From Pohlia nutans (Eukaryota > Streptophyta > Bryopsida > Bryales > Mniaceae): DNA of 64,000 bases. Under the pieces are notes generated by a model, which was not told where the DNA came from, searched no databases, and saw only the letters and a program-made list of their open reading frames with translations. Every line of letters begins with the position of its first letter. The first letter of the stretch is position 1. Positions 12,396-23,100 of the stretch are shown piece after piece. Location of the stretch: positions 21,357,811 to 21,421,810 of the forward strand of contig CM040085.1 in assembly GCA_022496805.1 (NCBI GenBank), read 5' to 3'. Made by a program: the position numbers and the translations under genes.

Positions 12396-13176
12396 GTATG
12401 CTTTCTTGTTAAATTTTGCCTCACTTTTTAAATGAAATCCATTGCGTCAGTTCCGTTGCTGTTGAGGGAAAAAAAAACCAAGCTGAAATGTTACTCTCTC
12501 ATCATAGAAATGTAGATGTAGCCACATGATTTATGCAATTGTCACATGTTTGCTTGCGGTGTCTTGAACCTTGAACCCCAAATATCAACTCACACCGTGG
12601 AACTACTTATTACTTCCGGCAGATCAATGAAATGTCTTGGAATTTTTGTAATGCGAAGTGCTGTGGATTTTGCCCCACTTCTAAACCCCTAAGCGTCCAC
12701 TGTATTTTCTGTAGTGTAGGAAAATTGGACCCCCTGCTGCAAATCATCTGTTCGTGTGTAAATGATTTCAGTTTGATACGGTCGACACAGTTGATCTTGT
12801 AGGATAGAACAAGAGCTTTAAAATGATGTATTGCAATCAAGAATCCAAGATAAAATGAGAAAATGCCACTGTTGCAAAGTTCAGTGATGCAGGCGTTTTT
12901 GAATCACCTTGCATTCTGTTCTGACTAAAATTGGTTGGCGTTGTGGTTACGTTTCTATGTAACCTTCAATGGCCTTCAATTATTTTCTTGGCACTAACGT
13001 ATGTCTGAGACGTTTTTTTTAGTTTTGTGGTTATACAGTGTGGACATTCGTAATCGGTGAGAGAGTGTAATTTTGCCATTTGCATTTTGCTTCAGATATA
13101 GAGGGGGTGCACATAGTGCATGATGCATCTGAGTGGAAAACAATGTGAATTTTGATTAATACGCATTGTGCTGCAG

Positions 13177-13242
13177 GAGCCACTTTCATTACTTGAAGAA
13201 GAGTATAAAGCTGGGAGTCCTGTTTTCCTTGCCAAACTCCAA
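13177..13242 (+). pseudogene. Otubain-like exon fragment (22 codons)
   Basis: Between a CTGCAG acceptor and a GTAAGT donor is one open block, EPLSLLEEEYKAGSPVFLAK and two more codons. It resembles the segment just before the catalytic region of plant otubain-type deubiquitinases (EPLS..xEYxxGSPxxLxK). No catalytic Asp/Cys/His segment follows. The nearby exon-like blocks belong to other families. Confidence 0.5.
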
Positions 13243-13561
13243 GTAAGTTTCACGTGCTTTTATTTTATTTTTATCATTGATTATATATTTGTGATGTGAA
13301 ACGAATAATCAAGTGATTATAGGTCTCAATTATACAAGTTTCAGTATCTTGCCAACCTATTATAGGTCTCAATTATACATGTGACTATGAAGTTGAATGC
13401 AGATTGAAGCTTCATGCGCGACTTAGTGTTTAAGTTCTGGATCTGCGTTGCGTACTGTGGCTAGCACAAGGTGATTGGATCTGGATTGCTGGTAAGATTG
13501 GAGGGAAAATGACATTACTCACAAGTTGACTGACTAGCTGAATTTTTTTGGTTATTGACAG

Positions 13562-13635
13562 ATGCAAGATATTGCAACCCAAAATTTCCAGAAGATTCGG
13601 GAGGCATATGAAATTTTGAGTGACGAAGCGAAGCG
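13562..13635 (+). pseudogene. J-domain (DnaJ) helix III exon fragment
   Basis: After a TTGACAG acceptor the frame reads through NFQKIREAYEILSDEAK and stops at a CG|GTAAAT donor. NFQKIREAYEILSDEAKR is typical of helix III of a J domain. The HPD loop that should precede it is absent for 300 bases upstream, where an otubain-like block is found instead. It is therefore a fragment, not a working co-chaperone gene. Confidence 0.6.
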
Positions 13636-14140
13636 GTAAATAGAGTTCCAGAAACAAAATCTTCCACATATGCATTTTCTTATTTTTCTTGCAGCTGTAG
13701 ACAAACTTACTGGGAACCTTCCCAAATTGACGCTATAGTATGCACTCTATAGTCCCGTCAATGTTGTTATTTGGAAAAAATGACAATTATAAATACATTG
13801 AGTTTTTTTTTTGAAATTTTGAAGTATTTTATGTGCCGGTGGCTGGCACGGGTCAAGGATATGAAAAGTCATCTTTTGTGGCACTTGGGGCAACTCCAAA
13901 CAAAAAAAAAACTTTGAAGTACGGATGTGTTTAAGAATCTGGATATACCAATTAACTAAAAAATCTTGTGGTTAGAAGTTCCCTAAATGGTTTCATTTTT
14001 GGAAAGTCTAACTTGCTTTCTAAAGGGGTTGTTTTGAGGTGGTTTTGACCAAAGCTATATCAAGAACCTTAAGAGTAATGTTAATTATATTGATTATATT
14101 AACATCAACGTGCTCAACGGCATGGGTCCCATTATCTATT

Positions 14141-14223
14141 TATACATTTGAGCATGTGTTTGTCTCACTCGACCGTTCTGGCCCGGAATCAGTCGAGTCA
14201 AACAACCCATGCTCAAATGTATA
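14141..14223. repeat. 83-bp hairpin, right of exon cassette
   Basis: The arms run from TATACATTTGAGCATG to CATGCTCAAATGTATA, with paired inner sequence around GGCCCGG. It shares the core CACTCGACCGTTC with the hairpin at 12027-12086. The flanking DNA repeats CATGGGTCCCA. Confidence 0.65.
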
Positions 14224-14939
14224 ATAGATTACATCCATTATACCAACATCAATGACATGGGTCCCACTAGTTGTATAATAAGTTAGATGGGTCAATTTTT
14301 CAATTTTAATGCAATTGGAATCTCCTGAATTTGCTCCATTAAAATGCCCCACCACCACCGCTGATAGAACTTTACTGACTATTTCCTTAAAGAACTATTA
14401 TTGGTTCGATTTCCTAGGTACTTCATGACCAATCACACGAATTTTAAACCACACTGATTCAGTTGCATGGGGGTCTAGAAACGAGTGACGTCACCTTGAT
14501 GACCTCACTCACGGCATTATCTTCATGGCATCGTCAGTCTTGACCCTACCGAATCTCATCGAATTAGAAAATCATCCAATGTGCTATTAAGATATATTTT
14601 GTGTAACTTGATACCAATTTGATTTCAAGGTTTTATCGCATCCATGATTTTTTTTTCTATTGTAAGTTAGTATTACACTGTGTATGCAGTGGAGGGTGGT
14701 CTCTTCATATTTAATCCTTAAAGGTCCAGAGAGCCCTTTCCGACCAGTATCATACAACAATATTTCATTGTATTTGGCATGGTTCCACACCTCCTATGGA
14801 TTTAAGATCAAAAGTGAAGTTAAAATTCACGTCAACATAATTTTAATGAGCTATTTGGGTCTAAATTTGGAACTTTCTATTTACAACAAATGTCAAATAT
14901 ACGCCAACGTATCTACTATCCCCATTAGCCCTTTAAGGG
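14224..14939. other. Intergenic DNA
   Basis: No gene or further repeat boundary was recognised. Short open frames on both strands (14140-14950) have no domain signature. Confidence 0.4.
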
Positions 14940-15515
14940 TTAAACCCTAAGCGTCCTCACCCTTGTCCAGATTGGGCAATTTTGCAAAGATGCATTATAA
15001 AATGCAACTAAGTGGGATATTTTGAACTTGATGTATGAATAAAAGTTGTGTGTAATGAATTTTAGATTCTACCCATACGGTTAGATCTCCGATTTCTATC
15101 ACCAATATTTTTGTATGAAAATTGAAATTCAAAATTCAAAATTATTTTGTAATTTGTTTACGAATGAGATATTGACAATTTGTGGATGAATTTTTTTGTG
15201 ATGGATTGAACTGCAATACTCTAAATGTATTGATTTTTGGAGATTTTTTGGTTGCTTAATTTTATGAATTTATTTTTTCAATAGCACTTTTAGACTAAAA
15301 TCTTTGAAATTTTTGGTGAAACACTGCAATATGAAATGAACCATAAAAATTTCACAAATCATCCCCTTTCTAATCAAATCACACATGCATGAAGCTAACT
15401 TTCCATAAAAAATTAGTAAAAAATCCACACTACAAAAAATGCATGATGGATGAGAAAACAAAGTTTGCTTCTGCATGTCAAGCAAAAAATGTTTGGTTGG
15501 ATAGTTAGGGCTTAA
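14940..15515 (+). mobile_element. TTAA-type MITE, family B, copy 1 (576 bp)
   Basis: The left end is TTAAACCCTAAGCGTCC and the right end TAGTTAGGGCTTAA; both ends lie on TTAA. The interior matches the reverse strand of 49951-50806 block by block (for example TATTTTGAACTTGATGTATG and GTAAAAAATCCACACT). The other copy, without its nested insertion, is 573 bp. The minus-strand frame at 15270-15485 is part of the element. Confidence 0.75.
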
Positions 15516-15556
15516 ACCACTATAATTACGTCAAGACATTGACATTTGGCTGGAAG

Positions 15557-15780
15557 CATAGCATAACAGAGCAATGGGAGCTAACACCCTTTTGCAACAG
15601 GACCACGGTCTAGTTACAAGCAGAAACTAAGTTTACGTGGCAATTATACTATAGTCCCAAATTCAAGGAATACAAATGGCATTCCTTCATTACTTAGAAA
15701 AGTGGATTTAAGTGAAGATTCCCTTTTGATCCAGTTTTCAATAGGGTGCTCTATTAGTTGTACTACTCTGTTATGCTATG
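15557..15780. mobile_element. MITE with CATAGCATAACAGAG ends (224 bp)
   Basis: The left end CATAGCATAACAGAG is repeated inverted at the right end (CTCTGTTATGCTATG). Subterminal pairing extends to the GGGTG blocks. Relics of the family lie near 4972-5060 and 6905-6990. The superfamily could not be assigned. Confidence 0.7.
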
Positions 15781-15979
15781 AGGATCGGAAAAAAATTGTG
15801 GCTTCCTTTCTCACCTAGTACTGTGGTCGGTTATCTAGATTAGCAAATGATATGAAAAATTGTAAACTAAAGTAGTTTTGTATTAGTGTAGAGTGACTTT
15901 GAATCATTATTGTCCCTCAAATTGACAACATATGGCTAAGGAGGCATAGTTTCATCCTAACTCTAACTCCTCCATCCTG

Positions 15980-16249
15980 ATCCTAAATCCCTTCCAACGA
16001 TAAAGCAAGCACTATTCACCCCCGCCCTATTTTTTTGAAATTTCCATTTTGGGCACCCTACATGTTTTTTTGGATTTTTTTTTTCCACATTTGAGGCACG
16101 TAGCCCCAAATTATGTTAGTAGAGGGGAACCCATTTGGGAAGTTTAAATCATGGGAAGAGGGAGTTGATATTTTAGGTGGGCCCACAACCGGCACAAAAT
16201 AGGAGGCAATTTTGTCCCCATGCATTAATGTTCGGGGAGGGTTTAGAGA
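15980..16249. mobile_element. Family G MITE, diverged copy 1
   Basis: It shares ordered blocks with 46958-47232 and 62994-63271: CATTTTGGGCACC, a T-rich tract, GTAGCCCC/GTAGGCTCC, GGAAGAGGGAGTTGAT and TTTTGTCCCCATGCATTAA. The ends CTAAATCCC and GGGTTTAGAG remain. Confidence 0.65.
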
Positions 16250-16935
16250 ATTCCTTCACATTATGATGTCATAATAAGTCTCAAACCCTAACACCACCTA
16301 ATATTGTAAGCTAGACTATCTACTTTCAAAATATGTTTCTACGTGGTGATCGGATTGGTGGAAACAATGGCAACATATACTTTAGATGGTGGCTTCAACA
16401 AATGGGTCAAATGTTGCAATAACATGATTTGGGGATTTTGCTAAACACTGATGTCTCCTTTCATTAGCTATTGATTAGACTATTAAAGAATATATGCCCA
16501 AAAGCGACACTTTCTATGATCCAACTATCTTGTTAGCCAAACAACAATTTTTTATTGGAAGTATTAGTGAATTAAAAGAATACTAACCCCAAGAGTTTTG
16601 TAAATTTTCTACTTTCATGTAATATATTTCAAAAAATTTAAGTTAGAAATAATAAAACTCTTAAACATGACACTTTAATCTCTTTAAATAAACATCCTTG
16701 AAGCACAAAATGCTTCAATTACCATTGATAACTACTAAAAACTTGTGTCGATTTTGGGTTAAATTAGAGAATATATTTGAAGAACAAAAAATTTCTCGTT
16801 TGGAGTGTAAATACCTTATATCCTTCTACTCTTGGTGTGTTGCATTTGTAGTAATCAACAAATGTAAACATAATATCTAAAAAACATAATATTCTAGTTC
16901 TCACAATTTCTTAAATGCATTTTTGATTGCCTTAA
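16250..16935. other. AT-rich intergenic DNA
   Basis: No gene or repeat boundary is recognised. The short frame at 16698-16880 shows no domain. Confidence 0.4.
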
Positions 16936-17163
16936 TTAGCCCCTATAGACCAAGGATTCATGGTTTTAGAATGACAAATTCAATTAATCATATCATTGAA
17001 AATATAATTTGGATGGGATCAAATTTTATATCACACGAATTGATAAGAACATTGCGTGTGTTGGTAAAAATATTAAAATCAATCATTTGAACAAAAAGAA
17101 GATTTTTACAAGGGACCTATTGAGAACTTCTTAAAAAAAACATGAAGCCCGTTTTGGGGTTAG
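16936..17163 (-). mobile_element. TTAA-type MITE, family A, degraded copy
   Basis: Reading on the minus strand it follows the family A order: AAGCCCG.TTTGGG, AGAACATTGCGTGTGTTGG inverted, then CCATGAATCCTTGGTC. The site is TTAG on both sides rather than TTAA. One terminal repeat has lost part of its sequence. Confidence 0.6.
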
Positions 17164-17310
17164 ACCAAGTTTTTTGGGATTCTGATCTCAAAGATTACAT
17201 TGTCCTTAATCTTTAATGGACATAGAGAGCCCCATAAGTATTTTGGGAGAAATTTGCTCACAACTTCTATTCTGTTCCACCAAATAGGATTTCTAAAATC
17301 CATATTTTGA

Positions 17311-17497
17311 ATGATGTACGGAATCAAACTATGTTTTCTCATCTGTCGTAGATTTAACCTGTATTGATAGAATCTAAAATTCATAATGTACAACTTTTAT
17401 TCATACGTTAAGTTCAAGATATCCCTTTTAGTGGCATTTTATAATGCATCTTTGCAATTCTCCAAATCTAGAAGGGATGAGGCCCTTTAGGGGTTAA
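17311..17497 (-). mobile_element. Family B MITE, internally deleted copy
   Basis: The minus-strand terminus GGGCCTCATCCCTTCTAGA..CCCC/TTAA at 17494-17497 matches family B, and ATGCATTATAAAATGC follows. It jumps directly to the opposite end of the family (TTTGATTCCGTACATC, as near 50000), so about 400 bp of interior is missing. Confidence 0.6.
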
Positions 17498-18027
17498 AAG
17501 AGATTTTGGATGTGGGAATCAAGAAAGCCATGTCCATCAACCTTTTAACATCCGGATTCAACACATATGTCAATGTGAAAATCGCATTTGTACAGTTGGA
17601 GTGATCATATTTTTTTATCAATGTTTTACAATCAATTTTGCAAGGTTTTTCCTTGAAATTCAATTAAAAATCCCAAATTAACACAAGAAATTAAAAAAAT
17701 GTTGTAATGAAATTGGAATAACATGGACTACGAGATGGTATGGTTTCCATTCTATGATTCCACTTATTTTGGAAAACCATGTTGAAGGTCTTAAGTTTTG
17801 AACTAAGAATGAAACTGGACATAGACCAATTGTGTTGTTTTTCAATAAATCATAATATCTTATTTTGAAGATCCATACCGTACAAATGATAATCGACTAG
17901 CACAAGATCTAGGATAAATTTGGATGGATGAAAAAATGTACGTGATGTAGTATTGAGAAAGGTTGCAATTTGTTGATTGACAATCTCGTAGTGCATAAAA
18001 AGTCAGCTCATATTGGCAATCAACTTC

Positions 18028-18164
18028 ACGGATAAAATCTAAAACTCATAATATATAGCTTTTATTCATACATCAAGTTCAAAATATTTGTCTTAGTTAC
18101 ATTTTATAATGCATCTTTGCAAAGCTGCCCAATCTGGAGAGGGCAGTGGGCATTTAGGGGTTAA
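18028..18164 (-). mobile_element. Family B MITE, end fragment
   Basis: It shares ATGCATTATAAAATG and the Family B end up to GGGGTTAA at 18161-18164. The same TTAA is followed at once by CCCTTAAACGTCAAAGC, the start of a family D end. Two different elements therefore abut on one TTAA. Confidence 0.6.
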
Positions 18165-20166
18165 CCCTTAAACGTCAAAGCAAGCCCCACGGGCTTGTTA
18201 TAAAGGAATAATTGAGGAGAAAAGTAGATTTTCTCAACCAAATCAAGCGAGGATTGGTGCGTTGGAAAGCTACTGAAAAAGCGATCTAGATTGCAAATTT
18301 GCGCCTCATTTGAGAGATTGTAGAGTCATTGGTAAGCAATCAAAGTTATCAAAATGAACAGGAGTTGAGGTTGGGGCAGCAGAGGTCGTTTCTTGAAAAG
18401 TGCCGCAACAATGCTAGCCAGCAAAGCCGTTTTTTTTTTTTTTCGTTGTTTTTTTCTGTTTTTTTGTTTTTTTTTCCTTCGCCTCCAAAAATTTAGATGC
18501 CTTCTGGGCTGCCCCGCCCAGGCCCTCTTGACGTTAGCTGAAAGGACACAAATCATGACCTGAAAACATTAAAAAAACCATTGGATTTATTACTGAAGAA
18601 GCAGAATATTCCGTTTCCGGAAACACTGGTACACAAGCATCATGCAACACATGTCAGCCTCATTCTTCAATTGTATAATAGATTTACTGTTCCTTACTGT
18701 TACTCACCGCAGACACTGCAATATCATGGAAGCAGGGCCTCAAGTCAAAGAGGATGAGAATGAGCCTATCATTCCTCTCCTTTGCAATGAAATGCTGTTT
18801 CATTTGTTTCGAAAAATAAAAATAAAAATAAGAATGAGCCTGTCATGTGATATGAACAAGCGGCTAGTCGCGGAGTCTCTGTCTTAGTATTTACCCCGGA
18901 TTTACCTTTACAGTTTCTTTTTAGTGTCCAAGGGTGTAACTCCTAAAAATGAAGCGTAGTCTCTCCTCCGCAGTGAAGTTAAAGTGAGCGAATTTTCCCA
19001 GGTGGCTCCATTTATATTCATGTGGCTAATCGCAACAGAGGAAAAATAAAATAAAAAATGGAATAACCATCTGATGCTCACCACAGTGGCATGATGCATG
19101 ACCTAATTGCTAGATTGGTTAAATCTGCCCTAGCCCTAGTGATGTCATCGTGACTTGCTGTCAACCACATTCGATGGTCCTGTCGTCCGCCCCCTAAACC
19201 CTAAATCGCCTCCTCCTGATCCCACGCAGATCATACATTGTGCACGGTCGAAGATTCAATGAAAGTATGATTATGACCTTCGCCTACTGTAAAATCCACC
19301 ACTGTACATAGCTCATTCGTCATACTTCCACAAGGCAGGCAGCCTTCTGTATTTCACAAAAGCAAAGTGGCATCATCCTTTAAGGCTGAAAAGATAAATT
19401 CTCATAAGCCTTTTTGCTAGTTAATGAGCCACATATTCCCCACCTTCACTGCTGCCCCCGGTGGAGCAGAGACAATAAAGAAAGCGCAGTAACTTTAGGA
19501 AGCGATAAAGGAGTTCCCGGAGGACAAGGGAATTAGCAACGCTGCAACCGGAAAGGCCGAAGTCAACAAGCTACGGGTTCACTCCAACTCTCCAATTGAC
19601 AGAAAACCCGGTGCCAACGTCGCAGTGAACTGAGACGCAACGTCAGACCTCCACGATGGCAGGCATACTATTGTCGTAGTGGCCAGGAATGGGGCTGGGG
19701 CGCTTCTGGAAGCTCCAGGAACTGACTCAAGCGGAGCCTGCGCCGTGGCTTCTGCTTGGCTTGTGCTTTGTCGGCATTCAAGCACAGTAGCGCCACATCA
19801 ATATTCGACGACTTCGCTCTCTCTCGCTCGCTCGCTCGCACAAGCTACTGTACTGCACTCAAACCCAAACTGTAACCTACTGGAGAGTCAGTTCTAAGCT
19901 AGAGTACGTGGGAAGCATGCACCCGCAGCATCGATCCTAACTCATGTTTCTCAACTTGATGGAGCCTGAGCATGCGGAGCTAGGTCGGAGCTGGAGGTGA
20001 TGAGCTAGACGCTGGAGTTTTGAGACGGTCCGTGCGGTGACGAAACTAGCTAGTTAGATACATGCATGGAATGGAGATGGGGGTGAGCTGGATTCATGTG
20101 AGGGTCTTGAAGCGCTGGCGGCAGATGCACCGGGGTACTGCAATTCCGACCGCCGAATGAGGTAGC
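18165..20166. other. Upstream region of kinase 2
   Basis: A family D end fragment lies at 18165-18200. A T-rich low-complexity tract lies at 18430-18475. From about 19450 the sequence becomes GC-richer, with a CT-rich run (CTCTCTCGCTCGCTCGCTCG, about 19820-19842), as expected of a plant promoter and 5' leader. No gene was recognised. Confidence 0.45.
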
Positions 20167-23100
20167 ATGGTGGAGATTCGGTCAGCGGGGGCGATGGAGA
20201 CCGTGCGCGAGGCGCCGGAGCGTGACGAGTCGGACGAGGATGAGAGGAGGTCGACGCGTATCACGCGGCCAACGTCAACGCGAATGCGGCGGATCCCGGG
20301 TCGCTGGTTTCGCTTCGGCCCGCTCATGCGATCCTGGTGGGTGCGGCTCCTGTGCATCTTGTGTGCGGCGACTATGGTGGTTGTGGTCGGCGTCTTGGTG
20401 TATCGGAATGCGCTCTCCAACATGCGGCAGGAGCTCAAGCTCAAGTGCGAGAATCGGGTCGAAGTAAGTTCCTGTTTCCACTTTGTTCGCTGCGTCATCG
20501 CTTGCTTGCTGCAACCCTTACTTCGTGCTTCCCTTTCCCAGCCCTCCTATCAGTGGGTTTTGGGGTTCACGAGCTATGGATTCATTTTCGTGTTGAAAGA
20601 TGAAGCGCTCATGCAGAAGATGGATTCTACTGGTTCACTTGCGGAATTAGCGATTTTACTACGTTCTGCGGGCCATTGTTACCACTTAGAACTGCCGAAT
20701 ATCTTTAGATTCCTATATTTTTGAACTGTGTTTTTGCTTACTATGGTTCAAATTCTGTGTATCTTGAGATGGAACCTCTCAGATGCGCATTGAAAAACGT
20801 AGAAAACCGTTGGATTCGCTGCTGAGCTAGATTGCAAGAACATTTTCGAACGCCGTTCTTCGTAACCTACTTGTTTCTGCGATCAGAAACTCGCTGTGTG
20901 GTCGTTAGGCCAGTTGAATGCAGTAGGGTTTTCGATTTCAACCATATACATTTTTCATGTGATTTCAAGTCGTGTCCCTGTGCAATTATGAGCCTCAGAG
21001 TCCTGCCTCATAGTGGTTTTGCTCAAATCGCCTCCATTCTCAGAGCACAAGTCTTGAGTTCTGACAGCGGCCCATGGGGTAGAACTCCCGGGATTCTTTA
21101 TTAACTCACATGGTAGTTTTCATTTCCAGCATGAATCCGATATGTAACGGTCTCAGGGGGTCTCGACTTGATTGGAATCTGAAATGTTATTGTGTACCGT
21201 TTGAATAAGTTTTCGTTAGTGTTTCGAGGAATATATTAGAGAGTTGACCTTGGAAGGAAGCACACAAGGATAGTGTTCGAGTATCTCGTGTAGGTTCGAG
21301 TGTCTCTTGTAACCCAGTTTTGTCTCCTGCTAATTATGGCTTCAGCCTTGCGATACATATTGTTACATTCTAGTGTTCCTGACGAGCCTAAACTCGTTTA
21401 CAAGAAAAGATTGCAGGAATGTCCACAGAAATCTCTAGATGTCTATTTAGGTTTCTACCTCATAACCCCAATGGAGCCCAATTCTATTGAGGTGGCAACC
21501 AAGCAGAGCATGGTTATATTTCACAATCCTGTCATTCTTTAGTGTTTGTTATTGTCAGTTTGATTGAACATGATTGTATGTCTGAATCATTGAACAATTT
21601 AGGTTATGTCTGGGAATGTGAAAGTATGATCTTGTTATGGAAATATAACATCCTCTGTACAGAATGGAGCCTGGTTTGGAATGAATTGGAATTGACTTTG
21701 GGTATGCACAGGCCTTGCTGTGGGATTCATCTGTAACTTGAAAAGTCTAACACATCGATCGTCTGCAGGTATTCAAGTCGGAAGTGGATAACAACCTAGG
21801 TGCCTCATTTGTGATCCTAGGCCTGGTGGCGAGTGTTCCGGACGTGGATCAGAAGACATGGCTAGCGTTCACGGACCAGACGTTGTTCCTGCGTCCTCAT
21901 GTGCGCAGTCTAGTGTACTCTGTGCGCGTCCTACCGGACCAGAGGGCAGCAGTGGAGAGGAAATACAACGCGTCCATCACACTAGTGAATGCGACGGGAA
22001 CTTATGTCCGGGGCCCGGACGAGGAGTACGCACCTATTATCCTCATGTCGGCTAATATCAATTCGTTCATGGTGGACATGTACGCGTATCCCATCTTGAG
22101 GAGTTCCTTAATTCAGGCCCGGGACACAGGCAACTTCTCCCTCTCAGCACCTTACCTGCAGCTGGAAAAATGGCGCATGGGCTCGTTCCTGCCTTACTAT
22201 GGCGATGTCGACCCTACCACTCTTACCTCTGTCAGTGCCCGCCGAGCCAACTGCGAGGGTTACGTGGTGACCGTTCTTAATGTCGAGGAGGTTTTTGCCT
22301 CCGTCGTTTCAAGGTTGGTATCATAATTCTCCTTTCGTAGTAATTTTCCTTTGTGACGAGCCCTTCTCACTTGGATCCAATCGGTGCACATGAAGATCGT
22401 TTGCTTAAGGGTCCATAAATTGATCAAATTCCTAAAACAAGTGTTAAACATTTCATCGTTGAACTACTTATCATTTATAGATCATAAAGACAGGCTGTTT
22501 CTAGATTCCTGTGGTCGTATTTGTTAACATGGCGTGCTCAAATTGTGACCCTCAAGTGCACAAAATTAGGACTGGTGTAGATCTGAGGTTTCAGTGGGCG
22601 ACTGAAACTGCGCCAATTTGACCGAAACCCACCATTTGAACATATATATGAGGTTATCGAAGTGGGATTTGCATTGGAACTCTGGGCTTTTGTGAAATAT
22701 GCGCTCTCTGTAGCAATCAGCATTCATTAATCTTGTAGTGGAAGCGATCGATGCCATTGCCATTGGTAACGTATTTCTGGATGTTGTAATGAACAGTTTT
22801 ACGGATACAGACCTAGACATCAGTGCTGTCACCAAAGTGGACAAAAGTCTGGAACTGAATGCGTATTACAATTGCTCCGAGAACGCAAATCCTTGTGATG
22901 CCGTGTTTTTTGAGAACGCTACGAAGGTCAAGATGAACGAGGAAGTTAGTGTGGCATTCGTGTACGGGAACCAGAACATCGAATTGCGGTGCTGGTACAC
23001 TTACAATGTCCGGATTCAAGTGTTGCGATCCATGATCGCATGGCCGTTGCTGATGTTAGTGGTAGTGGTGTTTTGCACCGTAGCGGTCTACCTGGTGTTG

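Noticed and set aside
12341..13635. A working otubain or DnaJ gene
   Set aside because: The exon-like blocks come from different families, do not join in frame, and lack the catalytic triad and the HPD loop.
20094..20498. 134-residue minus-strand open frame
   Set aside because: Antisense shadow of the GC-rich first exon of kinase 2.
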